NCBI RefSeq assembly: GCF_002777745.1
Contig: NZ_MEIO01000048.1
Coordinates: forward strand, 79,393 to 143,392
DNA length: 64,000 nt
DNA from: Snodgrassella alvi
GTDB taxonomy: Bacteria; Pseudomonadota; Gammaproteobacteria; Burkholderiales; Neisseriaceae
Direction: 5' to 3'
The notes under the pieces: model-generated
Told to the model about the DNA's origin: nothing
The model's database searches: none
What the model saw: only the letters and a program-made list of their open reading frames with translations
Made by a program: the position numbers and the translations under genes
Part shown: piece after piece, positions 8,779 to 18,581 of the stretch
How the letters are laid out: each line of letters opens with the position of its first letter
Numbering within the stretch: the first letter of the stretch is position 1

Positions 8779-10104
8779 TTATTTAATACCTAGTGATTTT
8801 TCATATGCTCGCGCTTTTTCATCATCAAAATCGTGTTCCCAGCGCGAAATAACCAGCGAAGCCAGCGCATTACCAATTACATTCACTACAGTGCGTCCCA
8901 TATCCAGAATACGGTCGATGCCCAGAATAAAGCCCAGCCCTTCTAACGGAATGGAAGTAGTAGCTAATGTAGCAGACAATACTAAAAATGATACCCCCGG
9001 CACACCGGCAATCCCTTTGGAAGCCACCATCAAAGTAATCACAATCATCACTTGGTCAGTAACAGACAGGGAAATGCCATATAGCTGTGCCAGAAAAATA
9101 ACAGCAATACTCTGATACAAAGTGGAACCATCCAGATTGAATGAATAACCGGTTGGTATCACAAAGCTAGTAATGGATTTCGGCGCGCCATATGCTTCCA
9201 TTTTCTCAATCATTTTTGGCAGCGCGGTTTCAGAGCTGGAAGTTGAGAAAGCAACAATCAGCTCATCTTTTAAAATTTTGATAATGGTAAAAATATTAAA
9301 ACGGCAGAAATAGGCTACGCCTCCCAGTATCACCAGTGTGAACACAAACATCGCCAGATAAACAATAACAATTAGTTTCATCAGCGGAATAAGTGAACTA
9401 AAACCGAATTTACTGATGGTAACGGTCATCAGACCAAATACACCAATCGGCGCATAGCGCATAATCATGTTGGTGATTTTAAACATCACATCTGAAATGA
9501 CTTTCAGAAAATCGGAGAAGAACAGACGCTGGTTGTCAGGCAACTTGGTTAAACCCAGACCAAAGAATACACAGAAAAAGATTACTGGCAGGATTTCGCC
9601 TGAGCTGAGAGAATCAAAGATATTATGTGGAATCATATCCAGAATCATTACAACCAAACCATGCGGTTTCTCGGCTAGAGCCTCACTTTTCTGTACATAC
9701 TGGGTAACATTGCTGTGTTGCAGGTTGGAAATATCAATACCGCTGCCCGGGTGAAACAGATTACCAAAGAGCAAACCTACACCAATGGCAACGGTGGTAA
9801 TGATTTCAAAATACAGAATGGTTTTACCACCCAGTCTGCCCAGGCTTTTGGAATTACCCAACCCAGCAATCCCCAGAGTCAGGGTGCTGAGGATAATAGG
9901 CAGCACAATCATTTTAATCAGGCGGATAAAGATATCGCCCATTGGCTGTAATACATTGATTACCCAGGATTGATAGGTTTTGTAGTACGGGTGTGAGGGA
10001 TCTGCAAAAGTATGCAGATACAATCCTACTGCAACCCCCATAATCAGGGCAAAGAGAATTTGCCAGGCCAAATTACGGCTATATCGTTTGATAATCGATA
10101 ACAT
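8779..10104 (-). CDS. gltP: Proton/sodium glutamate-aspartate symporter (GltP/DctA family)
   Basis: 441-residue inner-membrane protein of the dicarboxylate/amino acid:cation symporter (DAACS) family. The helical-hairpin serine motif STSSSETALPKM (residues about 285-296), the NMDGT-like motif FNLDGSTLYQ and the second hairpin GIAGVPGVSFLVL are present. These form the substrate site for anionic amino acids. Overall layout (eight helices, two re-entrant loops) fits GltP; assignment to C4-dicarboxylates (DctA) is possible and cannot be excluded from sequence alone. It lies between fdhE and fdhD but has its own terminator. Confidence 0.85.
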   Translation of the reverse strand: MLSIIKRYSRNLAWQILFALIMGVAVGLYLHTFADPSHPYYKTYQSWVINVLQPMGDIFIRLIKMIVLPIILSTLTLGIAGLGNSKSLGRLGGKTILYFEIITTVAIGVGLLFGNLFHPGSGIDISNLQHSNVTQYVQKSEALAEKPHGLVVMILDMIPHNIFDSLSSGEILPVIFFCVFFGLGLTKLPDNQRLFFSDFLKVISDVMFKITNMIMRYAPIGVFGLMTVTISKFGFSSLIPLMKLIVIVYLAMFVFTLVILGGVAYFCRFNIFTIIKILKDELIVAFSTSSSETALPKMIEKMEAYGAPKSITSFVIPTGYSFNLDGSTLYQSIAVIFLAQLYGISLSVTDQVMIVITLMVASKGIAGVPGVSFLVLSATLATTSIPLEGLGFILGIDRILDMGRTVVNVIGNALASLVISRWEHDFDDEKARAYEKSLGIK

Positions 10105-10204
10105 AGTCGTCCTTACTGTAATTGGTAATATAATTCTTATTCACTCTAACAAGCAAAACAAAACAATTAGAGTATACCCTATTATTTTTTGTTTTAAATA
10201 TGCG

Positions 10205-11005
10205 TTAAGGATGAAAAAATTGAGGATGGGTATAAATTACTTGGCGGTTATGGCGCGCAAAACCCACCAGCGTGATATTAGCCTTGTGAGCTAAATCAAT
10301 GGCATAGGTGGTAGGCGCAGATATGGCCACGATACACCCGATGCCGGTTATTGCTGATTTCATTACCATTTCAAAACTAGCGCGACTGGACAATACCACA
10401 AAACCCTGCTTCCAATCCACTTTTGCATGCAGTCCCCACCCAATAAGCTTGTCTAAAGCATTGTGCCGACCAATATCTTCACGCACGGTTACAATCCTGC
10501 CAGACGTATCAGCCCACGCTACGCCGTGAACTGAACCGGTTTGGGCGCGCAACTGCTGATGATGGTTAAAATCAGTCAAAGCACGCCCGATTATGCTAAA
10601 GTCGATATGCTTTGTGCGTAATACCGGCTTCAACTCTGGTTGTACCGTTGCAAGACTGTCGATACCACACAGACCGCAGCCGGTGCGCCCGCTCATCTGG
10701 CGGCGGCGGCTTTTCAGGCGGTTAAAAGCAGCACTGGCCAGCTCAATTTCAGCTACGATGCCATGCTGATATTCGCTGATTTCAATGGCGTAAATCTGCT
10801 CTGCATCTTCAATAATACCTTCACTTAAGCTAAAACCCAGTGCCAGTTCGGCAACATCAACAGGTGTGGCCATAAGCACTACATGGGATATACCGTTATA
10901 AACGAGAGCTACTGGGATTTCGGCACTGACATTGTCACTGGTACTGTTGCACTGTCCGGCCTGTGCCACCCAGACAGTATGGCTTTGTACGGGTATATGA
11001 TTCAT
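10205..11005 (-). CDS. fdhD: Formate dehydrogenase sulfurtransferase FdhD
   Basis: 266 residues from the preferred start. FdhD moves sulfur from the cysteine desulfurase IscS to the Mo-bisMGD cofactor, which is essential for formate dehydrogenase activity. The active-site motif TGCGLCG and the following region are clear, as are VREDIGRHNALDKLIG and SSRASFEMVMK. An in-frame ATG at 11110 would add 35 residues, but that extension runs through the terminator hairpin at 11088-11119 and lacks a ribosome binding site, so I start at ATG 11005. The gene follows fdoI on the same strand. Confidence 0.92.
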   Translation of the reverse strand: MNHIPVQSHTVWVAQAGQCNSTSDNVSAEIPVALVYNGISHVVLMATPVDVAELALGFSLSEGIIEDAEQIYAIEISEYQHGIVAEIELASAAFNRLKSRRRQMSGRTGCGLCGIDSLATVQPELKPVLRTKHIDFSIIGRALTDFNHHQQLRAQTGSVHGVAWADTSGRIVTVREDIGRHNALDKLIGWGLHAKVDWKQGFVVLSSRASFEMVMKSAITGIGCIVAISAPTTYAIDLAHKANITLVGFARHNRQVIYTHPQFFHP

Positions 11006-11087
11006 GGGATTTCTTTGTCTGCACGCAGGCAGTAACAGGATAAAACCATCCTGAGCAAAGTCAGAACAGAAAAGGAGATAAAGTTTT

Positions 11088-11119
11088 ACTGTCTGTATGG
11101 CAATAGCCATACAGACAGT
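11088..11119 (-). terminator. Terminator between fdoI and fdhD
   Basis: Fourteen-base perfect stem ACTGTCTGTATGGC / GCCATACAGACAGT with loop AATA, 24 bases after the fdoI stop. It lies within the upstream extension of the fdhD frame, arguing for the shorter FdhD start. Confidence 0.75.
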
Positions 11120-11142
11120 GCTGCCAGATGCTTCCGGCCGGA

Positions 11143-11802
11143 TTAATCGCTGCTCTGCGAATCAGAACTTTGCTGTGCTCTGGCTTCTTTTTTAGCCATC
11201 ATTTCCCGATACCAGCGCGGATGATGTTTTTTCGCCCATTCCTGAGTAACCACTCCTTCTACCATGGCAGGAATAGTGCCTTTAATCCACAATGCGGCAT
11301 AAACATGGACGATGATGCCAACAATCAGCAGGATTGCCGAAGCAGAATGCACTAGTAAAGCTATACGCACTACCCAGATGGGGAAATAACCGGAGAAAAA
11401 CTGCCTCCATGCTACCAGTCCACTGATTAATAACAACGCCATGCTGATAGTCATCAGCCAGAACATGCACTTTTGTCCTGCATTGTATTTTCCGGTATCG
11501 CCAATTTCCTTACCCAGCAGTATATGCTTGATGCCTAATAACCATTTGATGTCGTCACGTTCAAAAAAGTTATATTTAACGTAGCGGAAAAACTGGATAA
11601 AAAAGCCCAGAAACATCACCACTCCGATGAACGGATGCAGTATACGCGCCAGTTGCGGGGAACCGAATACTTCGGTCAGCCAGAAGAACGACGGATAGAA
11701 AAAACCCAGTCCGGAAACTGCCAGCAGTACGAAACAGCCAGCTACAACCCAATGATTAAAACGCTCAGATTTTTTATAGCGTTGAAGTAATAATTTTTTC
11801 AT
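11143..11802 (-). CDS. fdoI: Formate dehydrogenase cytochrome b556 subunit (gamma)
   Basis: 219-residue integral membrane protein with four hydrophobic segments, the di-haem cytochrome b subunit that anchors formate dehydrogenase and passes electrons to quinone. It begins YKKSERFNHWVVAGCFVLLAVSGL, where His in RFNHW is a haem ligand; LHPFIGVVMFLGFF and LVHSASAILLIVGIIVHVYAA contain further expected His ligands. The start overlaps the fdoH stop by one base, showing coupling in the fdoG-fdoH-fdoI operon. A terminator follows. Confidence 0.92.
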   Translation of the reverse strand: MKKLLLQRYKKSERFNHWVVAGCFVLLAVSGLGFFYPSFFWLTEVFGSPQLARILHPFIGVVMFLGFFIQFFRYVKYNFFERDDIKWLLGIKHILLGKEIGDTGKYNAGQKCMFWLMTISMALLLISGLVAWRQFFSGYFPIWVVRIALLVHSASAILLIVGIIVHVYAALWIKGTIPAMVEGVVTQEWAKKHHPRWYREMMAKKEARAQQSSDSQSSD

Positions 11803-12716
11803 TATGCGTCCCCCTTGTCTTTGAGGATTTCACCGTCACGATTAAGAACCTGTTCTTCATCGTCATCCGGGCGATTCGGGCCAATGGTGATATAGTGCAG
11901 CCAGCCTGCAAAAGCGGCGGCAGCAATACCAAAAGCTGCTATTGGTTTGAGCATACTTTTCCACAACTTGACGGTAGTACTGATATGCGGATTATCTGGC
12001 AGACCGTGGTACAAGCTGGGTTTGTCGGCATGATGCAATACATACATTACATGCGTTCCTCCTACGCCCTGCGGGTCGTAGAGCCCAGCATGTTCGAATC
12101 CGCGCTGTTTCAAATCCTTGATGCGTTCACCAGCCAGAGATTTCATGTCTTCCTTGCTGCCAAAATGAATGGCGCCGGTAGGACAGGTTTTCACACAGGC
12201 AGGTTCCTGACCAACAGCTACGCGGTCGGAACATAAGGTACATTTATAGGCGCGGTTGTCTTTTTTCGAGATACGCGGAATGTTGAAAGGGCAACCTGAA
12301 ATACAGTAGCCGCAGCCAATGCAGTTTTCCTGATGAAAATCGACAATACCGTTTTCGTACTGCACGATTGCCCCCGGAGACGGACAGGCTTTCAGGCAGC
12401 CGGGATCGGCACAATGCATACAGCCATCCTTACGAATCAGCCACTCCAGTTTGCCGTATTCTTCAGTTTCAGAAAAACGCATTACTGTCCAGCTATCAGC
12501 ACTCAGGTCAATCGGGTTGTCGTATACGCCATGATTGGTACCGATTTCGTCACGAATATCGTTCCATTCTGAACACGCTGCCTGACAGGCCTTGCAGCCT
12601 ATGCAGGTAGAGACATCAATGAGTTTGGCAATTTCAATCGGCTTGCGTGCCTGTGGCAATGGCGTAAGCTGATTGGTCGCAGAACGACGTTTAATATCTA
12701 AAGATTGTAAAGCCAT
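11802..12716 (-). CDS. fdoH: Formate dehydrogenase iron-sulfur subunit (beta)
   Basis: 304 residues. It carries four 4Fe-4S clusters between the molybdenum subunit and the cytochrome b subunit. The four Cys motifs appear in order: [15 protein letters not shown] (about residue 38), [14 protein letters not shown] (about 100), [14 protein letters not shown] (about 133) and [20 protein letters not shown] (about 159). A single C-terminal helix ([21 protein letters not shown]) anchors it in the membrane. It sits 12 bases after fdoG and overlaps fdoI by one base. FdnH and FdoH cannot be told apart here. Confidence 0.95.
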   Translation of the reverse strand: MALQSLDIKRRSATNQLTPLPQARKPIEIAKLIDVSTCIGCKACQAACSEWNDIRDEIGTNHGVYDNPIDLSADSWTVMRFSETEEYGKLEWLIRKDGCMHCADPGCLKACPSPGAIVQYENGIVDFHQENCIGCGYCISGCPFNIPRISKKDNRAYKCTLCSDRVAVGQEPACVKTCPTGAIHFGSKEDMKSLAGERIKDLKQRGFEHAGLYDPQGVGGTHVMYVLHHADKPSLYHGLPDNPHISTTVKLWKSMLKPIAAFGIAAAAFAGWLHYITIGPNRPDDDEEQVLNRDGEILKDKGDA

Positions 12717-12728
12717 GACTTATTCCCC

Positions 12729-15700
12729 TCACGCTTTTTCGATATTGCACAAAAAGGTTTTGTATTCTGGTGTCTGCGTATTGCAATCACCAACAAATGG
12801 TGTAAGCGTATTGATGAGGAATTGTTTTTTCTCACCAACATTTACCCAGCCACCATGCAGGGGAATACCTATTTGATGTACTGTCTGCCCATCAATTTTC
12901 AGAGGACGTAGGCGTTTGGTTACTACAGCTTTGGCCTCTACCGAGCCGCGCTTTGTACTGATTTTAACGGTATCACCTTTGGCAATATTTTTTTGTGCAG
13001 CCAGTTCCTCACTGATTTCGACAAACTGTTCCGGCTGAGCAATCATTAGTAATTTCACTGATTTAGTCCAGAACTGGAAATGTTCGGTCAGGCGATAAGT
13101 AGTGCCAACAAAAGGAAAATCATCTTTATGACCAATGCGCTCTTTAACGCTGTCAAACAGACGTACCGCTGGTGTATTCAGTACTTTCGGATAAAGCAGA
13201 TTTTTACCAATTGGCGATTCAGTGGGTTCATAGAATGTCGGAAATGGGCCATCTACCAGTTTCTTGGTACAGAACAGGCGGCCAACACCCTCTTCATTCA
13301 TGATAAATGGGTTCATATTGGTATCAGGTGCCTGATCGGCTTTGTAATCAGCCACATCAGCACCCACCCACTTGCGGCCATCCCAGTGAATCAATACTCG
13401 CTCGGGATCCCAGGCTTTACCGGATGGATCGCAGGAAGCTCGGTTATACAGGATGCGACGATTTGCTGGCCATGACCACGCCCAGGCTGGTGTATTACCC
13501 AGTCCGGCATTACTGTTATCACGCCGTGCCATCTGATTACCGTTTTTGGTCCATGAACCGGCAAAAATCCAGCAGGCACATGCAGTAGTACCATCATCGC
13601 GTAGCTGAGAAAAGCTATCCAACTGCCCACCTTTAGGTACGATAATATTGCCTTTTTGGTCTTTGATATCTGCTAAAGCCCAGCCATTGGATTCCTGTGC
13701 CATTTCCTCCGGCGTAGGCGAATGTGCTACTTTATACGGCCAGCTCAGGTTAATAATCGGTTCGGGTACTTTACCGCCTTCTTTTTCATACAGTGCTTTG
13801 ATGCGTAAATGCAGCTCTGCCAGAATTTCAAGGTCGGCTTTAGCCTCTTCTGGCGCTTCGGCACCGGCATAATGCCATTGCAACCAGCGTGAAGAATTGA
13901 CAATAGATCCGTTTTCTTCCGCAAAACAAGGTACTGGCAGGCGAAATACGGTGGTCTGGATAGTAGATGGATCTACATTATGCGCATCACCATGATTTTC
14001 CCAGAAAGTAGCAGTTTCTGTGTTCAGCGGATCCATCACTACCATCCACTTGAGGCGTGAAAAAGCTTCAACAATGCGATTTGAATCCGGGAAAGAACCC
14101 ATGGCGTTAAAGCCTTGTACCAGCAGGCCGTGCATCTGCCCCTGATACATCATTTCTGTCATTTGCAGCACATCATACATCTTGTCCCATTTTGGCAGCC
14201 AGTCGTAGCCCCAGTCATTTTCTTTGGTGGCATTGTCACCGAAGAACCATTTAAGCAGGCTAACCATAAATTTGGGAGTATTGCTCCAGTAATTGAGCTG
14301 CCCCGGACGCAGAGCTGCCGGCGTTTGTACTCTTAGATAGTCGGAAAAAGTAGGATTTTTCTTTTCGTTGGGCAAACTCAGATAGCCCGGCAGGTTGGTA
14401 GAAAGCAAACCCAGATCAGACAGTCCCTGAATATTAGAGTGACCACGCAGGGCATTAACGCCACCGCCAGCCATGCCGATATTGCCAAGAATCAACTGAA
14501 TCATCGCCATAGTACGGATATTCTGCGAACCATAGGTATGTTGAGTCCAGCCTAATGCATACAGAATTGTACCAGCCTTGTTTTTTGCCGAAGTGGCTCC
14601 CAAAGCTTCGCAGACCAACAGAAAATCTTTGATTGGCGTGCCGGTAATTTTATGCATCATTTCCGGCGTGTACTGGGCATAATGCCGCTTCATTACCTGC
14701 CATACACAGCGCGGATTTTTTAGAGTCGGATCTACTTTGGCATAGCCATTTTCGTCTAATTCATATGCCCAACTGGCATTATTATAGACAGCGCTGCCTT
14801 TGGCGCCTTTCGGTGCTGCCGCCGGTGCCTGTCTGCCGTCTTCAGCAGTGTAATCAGCGTGTCCCGAAAACAAACCTTCATGAAATCCATAGCCATCAGC
14901 CACAATAAAAGAGGCATTGGTATAATTCTTAACATAATCCCATTGCACTTTATTGTTTTTAATCAGCCAGTTAATTACCGCACCTAGAAAAGCAATATCG
15001 GTACCGGAACGAATTGGCAGGTAGTGGTCGGCCACGGAAGCTGTACGATTAAAACGCGGGTCACACACAATCAGTTTGGTGCCCTTCTGTTTTTTGGCTT
15101 CAATGACCCACTTAAAACCAACGGGATGCGCTTCAGCAGCATTGCCGCCCATCACCAGAATAAAATCTGCATTCTGGATATCTGTCCATGTATTGGTCAT
15201 GGCACCACGGCCGAATGTAGCTGCTAACGCAGATACAGTCGGGCCATGACAAACCCTTGCCTGCGAATCAGTACCAACCAGCCCGAGCGAACGCATAAAT
15301 TTCTGCGTCAAAATGCCAGTTTCATTGGAGCTGGCAGAGGCACACAGCATTCCCAGACTTTCCAGCCGGTTTACGGTAACGCCATCAGCGTTTTTTTCAA
15401 TCAGATTGGCATCCCGTTCATCTTTAATCAGGCGCGCAATGCGATCCAGTGCCTCATCCCAGTTGATGTCTTTCCACTCATTGCTGCCCGCTTCGCGTAC
15501 CTGCGGGTGCAGCACGCGATTTGGGCTGTTCACAAAGTCAATCAGTGATGCGCCCTTAGGACACAGACTGCCGCGACTGACAGGATGATCTGGGTCTCCT
15601 TCGATATGAAAGATTTTCTTTTTGGCGTTTTTGGCGCCGTCACCCAGGCTATATAACAACGTACCACAGCCAACTGAACAATACGTGCAATTATTGCGTG

Positions 15701-15836
15701 TTTCTGTTGCCCGTAATAATTTGTACTGGCGGACTTCAGCAAAGGCAGTGGCTGGCGCCATGCCCATAACAGCCAATCCTGTAGCGCCGGCACCTGCTGC
15801 GGTAACCTTAAAAAACTGGCGTCTTGTCAGGTTCAT
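12729..15836 (-). CDS. fdoG: Formate dehydrogenase major subunit, Cys-type, Tat-exported
   Basis: 1035 residues, full length for the FdnG/FdoG type. It oxidises formate to CO2 in the periplasm, with Mo-bisMGD and one 4Fe-4S cluster. The N-terminus has a twin-arginine signal (LTRRQFFKVT, then a hydrophobic stretch ending ATAFA). The 4Fe-4S motif CTYCSVGCG follows at about residue 50. The molybdenum ligand motif reads SQARVCHGPTV: a Cys codon stands where the E. coli enzymes have selenocysteine (UGA), so no SECIS element or Sel machinery is needed. First gene of fdoGHI; AGGAAA lies about nine bases before the ATG. Confidence 0.95.
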   Translation of the reverse strand: MNLTRRQFFKVTAAGAGATGLAVMGMAPATAFAEVRQYKLLRATETRNNCTYCSVGCGTLLYSLGDGAKNAKKKIFHIEGDPDHPVSRGSLCPKGASLIDFVNSPNRVLHPQVREAGSNEWKDINWDEALDRIARLIKDERDANLIEKNADGVTVNRLESLGMLCASASSNETGILTQKFMRSLGLVGTDSQARVCHGPTVSALAATFGRGAMTNTWTDIQNADFILVMGGNAAEAHPVGFKWVIEAKKQKGTKLIVCDPRFNRTASVADHYLPIRSGTDIAFLGAVINWLIKNNKVQWDYVKNYTNASFIVADGYGFHEGLFSGHADYTAEDGRQAPAAAPKGAKGSAVYNNASWAYELDENGYAKVDPTLKNPRCVWQVMKRHYAQYTPEMMHKITGTPIKDFLLVCEALGATSAKNKAGTILYALGWTQHTYGSQNIRTMAMIQLILGNIGMAGGGVNALRGHSNIQGLSDLGLLSTNLPGYLSLPNEKKNPTFSDYLRVQTPAALRPGQLNYWSNTPKFMVSLLKWFFGDNATKENDWGYDWLPKWDKMYDVLQMTEMMYQGQMHGLLVQGFNAMGSFPDSNRIVEAFSRLKWMVVMDPLNTETATFWENHGDAHNVDPSTIQTTVFRLPVPCFAEENGSIVNSSRWLQWHYAGAEAPEEAKADLEILAELHLRIKALYEKEGGKVPEPIINLSWPYKVAHSPTPEEMAQESNGWALADIKDQKGNIIVPKGGQLDSFSQLRDDGTTACACWIFAGSWTKNGNQMARRDNSNAGLGNTPAWAWSWPANRRILYNRASCDPSGKAWDPERVLIHWDGRKWVGADVADYKADQAPDTNMNPFIMNEEGVGRLFCTKKLVDGPFPTFYEPTESPIGKNLLYPKVLNTPAVRLFDSVKERIGHKDDFPFVGTTYRLTEHFQFWTKSVKLLMIAQPEQFVEISEELAAQKNIAKGDTVKISTKRGSVEAKAVVTKRLRPLKIDGQTVHQIGIPLHGGWVNVGEKKQFLINTLTPFVGDCNTQTPEYKTFLCNIEKA

Positions 15837-16208
15837 GTGTGATGGTTTCCTAATGAAATTATTTTTATTTATTGTAGAGAATCAAATCTCGTACAGCTTA
15901 CCAAGTATGCTAGAAAGTTTATTAATACTAACATTTAACTCCATTATAATACTTTATTTAAACTATTATATAAATTTATCTGCATTTTTTAATATTAATA
16001 AATAATTACACTTTTTTTTGAAAACCCTTTATTTACCTTGCTTATAGATTGTTTTTATTTAAATAATATGGTTATAGCGTTGGCAAAAAAATTAAATTGG
16101 TTACTTAGTAAATTATTTCATCTGCAAATTAATGCCCAGTATATAGTATGATTTATAATTATTTTTACTTAATATTACATAAAAGCTTTAAATGCAATAT
16201 GACTGCTA
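15837..16208. other. AT-rich divergent intergenic region between fdoG and modA
   Basis: About 370 bases of very AT-rich sequence holding the fdoG promoter (minus strand; a TACAAT at 15876-15871 is a possible -10). No gene was seen. A weak FNR-like TTGTA-N4-ATCAA is at 15872-15885 but is poorly placed for activation. Confidence 0.5.
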
Positions 16209-16236
16209 TTCGTTATATAGTAAGATATATTTCGGA
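16209..16236 (+). promoter_or_regulatory. ModE operator of the modABC-modE operon
   Basis: Inverted repeat CGTTATATA (16211-16219), six bases GTAAGA, TATATTTCG (16226-16234). This matches the known ModE box layout (ATCGNTATATA-N6-TATATAACGAT) with exact spacing and only small deviations in the right half. A TATAAT -10 element at 16249-16254 lies just downstream, so molybdate-bound ModE would cover the -35 region and repress modABC when molybdate is plentiful. modE itself is the last gene of the operon. Confidence 0.8.
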
Positions 16237-16307
16237 ACAATTTTCCCTTATAATCAGCATAATTCGACCCAACTGGGAGAACAATGCATTTTAACCAAGG
16301 ACAAAAT

Positions 16308-17075
16308 ATGCGTCATAATTATGTTCGTCTGAAAGTCATCATGACCACAATCAGCCTGTTCGTGGTTAGCAATTTTTCTTTTGCCGCCAGCATCACTGTC
16401 TCCGCTGCCGCCAGTCTCACCAATGCATTCAATGACATTGCCAAGGCATATCAGCAGCAATATCCGCAAGATAAAGTTCTGCTCAATTTTGGTGCGTCCG
16501 GTTCTCTGCTACGGCAGATGCAAAATGGTGCTCCGGTAGACGTATTCGCCTCGGCAGACCAGCAGACTATGGATCAGGCACAGGTCAAAAATCTGGTGCA
16601 CGCACAAGACAGAGTTAATTTTGTGAATAATACTCTGGTACTAATTACACCGAAAAAAAGTGATTTAACTATACGCGGCCTGCCAGACCTGCAACATAGT
16701 GGTATTAAACATATTGCACTGGGCAATCCCGCTTACACACCAGCCGGCCGCTACGCGCAAGCAGCAATGGAACAAGCTCAGGTATGGAGTAAGGTTCAGC
16801 CTAAAATCGTTAACGTAAACAACGTGCGACAGGCATTGGATTATGTAGCCAACCAATCTGCCGAAGCCGGTTTTGTCTTTGGTACGGATGCAGCCATTAT
16901 GCCGGATAAGGTCAGCGTGGCCGCTACTATCCCTACCAGCAAACCAATCAGTTATCCTATCGCCAGAACTGTAGCTAGCAAGGAACCAACTGCGGCTAAC
17001 CGTTTCATCCACTTTATTCAGTCAGCTAAAGGCCAGCAGATTCTTAAGCACTATGGTTTCCAGAGCGCACACTGA
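16308..17075 (+). CDS. modA: Molybdate ABC transporter, periplasmic binding protein ModA
   Basis: 255 residues from ATG 16308 (AAGGA seven bases upstream). An upstream in-frame ATG at 16284 with GGGAGA before it would add eight residues; I prefer the shorter form for its normal signal peptide (LKVIMTTISLFVVSNFSFA). The mature protein starts ASITVSAAASLTNAFNDIA, the ModA N-terminus with oxyanion-binding residues; FGASGSLLRQMQNGAPVDVFASAD and YALDYV-like region VRQALDYVANQSAEAGFVF complete the family pattern. It delivers molybdate (or tungstate) to ModBC. Confidence 0.95.
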   Translation: MRHNYVRLKVIMTTISLFVVSNFSFAASITVSAAASLTNAFNDIAKAYQQQYPQDKVLLNFGASGSLLRQMQNGAPVDVFASADQQTMDQAQVKNLVHAQDRVNFVNNTLVLITPKKSDLTIRGLPDLQHSGIKHIALGNPAYTPAGRYAQAAMEQAQVWSKVQPKIVNVNNVRQALDYVANQSAEAGFVFGTDAAIMPDKVSVAATIPTSKPISYPIARTVASKEPTAANRFIHFIQSAKGQQILKHYGFQSAH

Positions 17076-17137
17076 ATATTATTGCTGCCGGCAGTAATCA
17101 CCTTAATTGCCTGAATTTTTCATTTCAAGGAGAAATA

Positions 17138-17818
17138 ATGACTGCGGCCTGGATTGCCCTTGCCCTGTCGCTTAAAATTGCCTTGTGGGCAACGGCCATC
17201 AATCTGGTTTTCGGTATAGGTGCTGGCTATGTACTCGCCCGTAAAGCTGTATGGGGACGGGAACTGATTGATACCATCCTCACCCTGCCAATGGTGATGC
17301 CACCAACGGTACTGGGCTATTATTTACTGGTATTGATTGGTAAAAATGGTTTTATTGGCCAGTGGTTACAGCATTATCTGGATATTAATCTGATTTTTAC
17401 CTGGCAGGGTGCAGTAGTAGCAGCCACAGTAGTATCGTTTCCACTGATATTTAAACCGGCGCGTGCTGCATTTGAAAGTCTGGATCCACAGCTGGAACAG
17501 GCCGCCCGTGTTTTGGGTATCAGTAATGTCGGTGTTTTCCTGCGCATCACTCTGCCACTGGCCTGGCGCGGTATTCTGGCCGGTGTATTACTGGCATTCG
17601 CCCGCAGTATGGGTGAATTCGGCGCTACACTGATGGTGGCTGGCAGCATTCCCGGGCAAACACAAACTCTGTCCATTGCTGTATACGAAGCAGTACAGGC
17701 CGGTGATGACCATCTAGCCAATACACTAGTACTAATAATATCTGTGGTATGCATTCTGATATTACTGCTTACCAGCAAACTTTTATCCGGCAAAGTACCC
17801 ATGCACAATCTTAAATAA
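17138..17818 (+). CDS. modB: Molybdate ABC transporter permease ModB
   Basis: 226 residues with five to six membrane helices, the inner-membrane channel for molybdate. The ABC permease EAA-type loop is seen as LEQAARVLGISNVGVFLRITLPLAWRG near residues 118-145, and LAFARSMGEFGATLMVAG is the conserved segment after it. AAGGAGAAATA precedes the ATG. It lies 62 bases after modA and 80 bases before modC. Confidence 0.95.
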   Translation: MTAAWIALALSLKIALWATAINLVFGIGAGYVLARKAVWGRELIDTILTLPMVMPPTVLGYYLLVLIGKNGFIGQWLQHYLDINLIFTWQGAVVAATVVSFPLIFKPARAAFESLDPQLEQAARVLGISNVGVFLRITLPLAWRGILAGVLLAFARSMGEFGATLMVAGSIPGQTQTLSIAVYEAVQAGDDHLANTLVLIISVVCILILLLTSKLLSGKVPMHNLK

Positions 17819-17898
17819 CTAAATGCTTGATTCGGACAATAATACTCCTGCTTGTGTATTGCTTCGTTTCTGCCTATTTTTAATTCAACCAGTGGCTT

Positions 17899-18570
17899 AT
17901 GTTAGATTTCAATTTCCAGAAAATCCTCCGGCGTACTGATGGCAGCAAATTTACTCTGGATATCCGCCTGTCCAGTAAAGCACCACGTAATATAATTATG
18001 GGTGCCTCCGGTAGTGGAAAAAGCCTGATGTTAAAAGCCATTGCCGGCTTGCTGACCCCTGCGCAAGGCCATATTATTGTTAACGGGATTATCTTATTTC
18101 AGGCGCCACACCTGAATCTTAATCCACAGCAACGTAAGCTTGCCTATGTTTTTCAGGACTATGCTCTCTTTCCGCATTTGAATGTACGCCAGAATATAGC
18201 CTGCGGTATCCGACATGGTTTATTCAATCCGCGCAAACGCAGCCGATATCCGGAAGTGGAACACTGGTTGGCAGCCATGCAGCTTAGTACAGTGGCAGAA
18301 CAGTATCCGGCACATCTGTCTGGTGGCCAGCGTCAGCGTGTGGCTCTGGCACGTGCGCTGATTGCACGGCCGAATGCCATTCTGCTGGATGAGCCATTTT
18401 CTGCACTGGATACCCAATTACGCGCGCAAATGCGTTCAGAACTGGCTAACTGGCAACAACAGTTAAATTTACCCATGCTACTGATTACTCACGATCCAGA
18501 AGATGCTGCTGCTTTTGACGCTCAAATCTGGCACATGGATAATGGACATTTATATTCAGCCTCCCAGTAG
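17899..18570 (+). CDS. modC: Molybdate ABC transporter ATP-binding protein ModC, short form lacking the Mop domain
   Basis: 223 residues. Walker A is GASGSGKS (35-42), Q-loop VFQDYALFPH, signature LSGGQRQRVALARAL (about 140-154), Walker B AILLDEPFSALD and the switch His in LLITHDPEDA. It powers molybdate import. Typical ModC proteins have about 350 residues with a C-terminal molybdate-binding Mop/TOBE domain; here the protein ends just after the ATPase core. There is no sign of a frameshift: the next gene, modE, starts 11 bases later and supplies two Mop domains. So transport may lack the in-cis molybdate feedback seen in some ModC proteins (inference). Confidence 0.9.
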   Translation: MLDFNFQKILRRTDGSKFTLDIRLSSKAPRNIIMGASGSGKSLMLKAIAGLLTPAQGHIIVNGIILFQAPHLNLNPQQRKLAYVFQDYALFPHLNVRQNIACGIRHGLFNPRKRSRYPEVEHWLAAMQLSTVAEQYPAHLSGGQRQRVALARALIARPNAILLDEPFSALDTQLRAQMRSELANWQQQLNLPMLLITHDPEDAAAFDAQIWHMDNGHLYSASQ

Positions 18571-18581
18571 TAACAGCCATT

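Noticed and set aside
12088..12099. GTTCGAATCC-like sequence suggesting a tRNA T-arm
   Set aside because: It lies inside the well-supported fdoH coding sequence and has no acceptor or anticodon stems around it. No tRNA was found in the window.
15872..15885. FNR-like site TTGTA-N4-ATCAA upstream of fdoG
   Set aside because: Left half deviates from TTGAT and the site overlaps a likely -10 element 36-49 bases from the start codon, not a position for activation.
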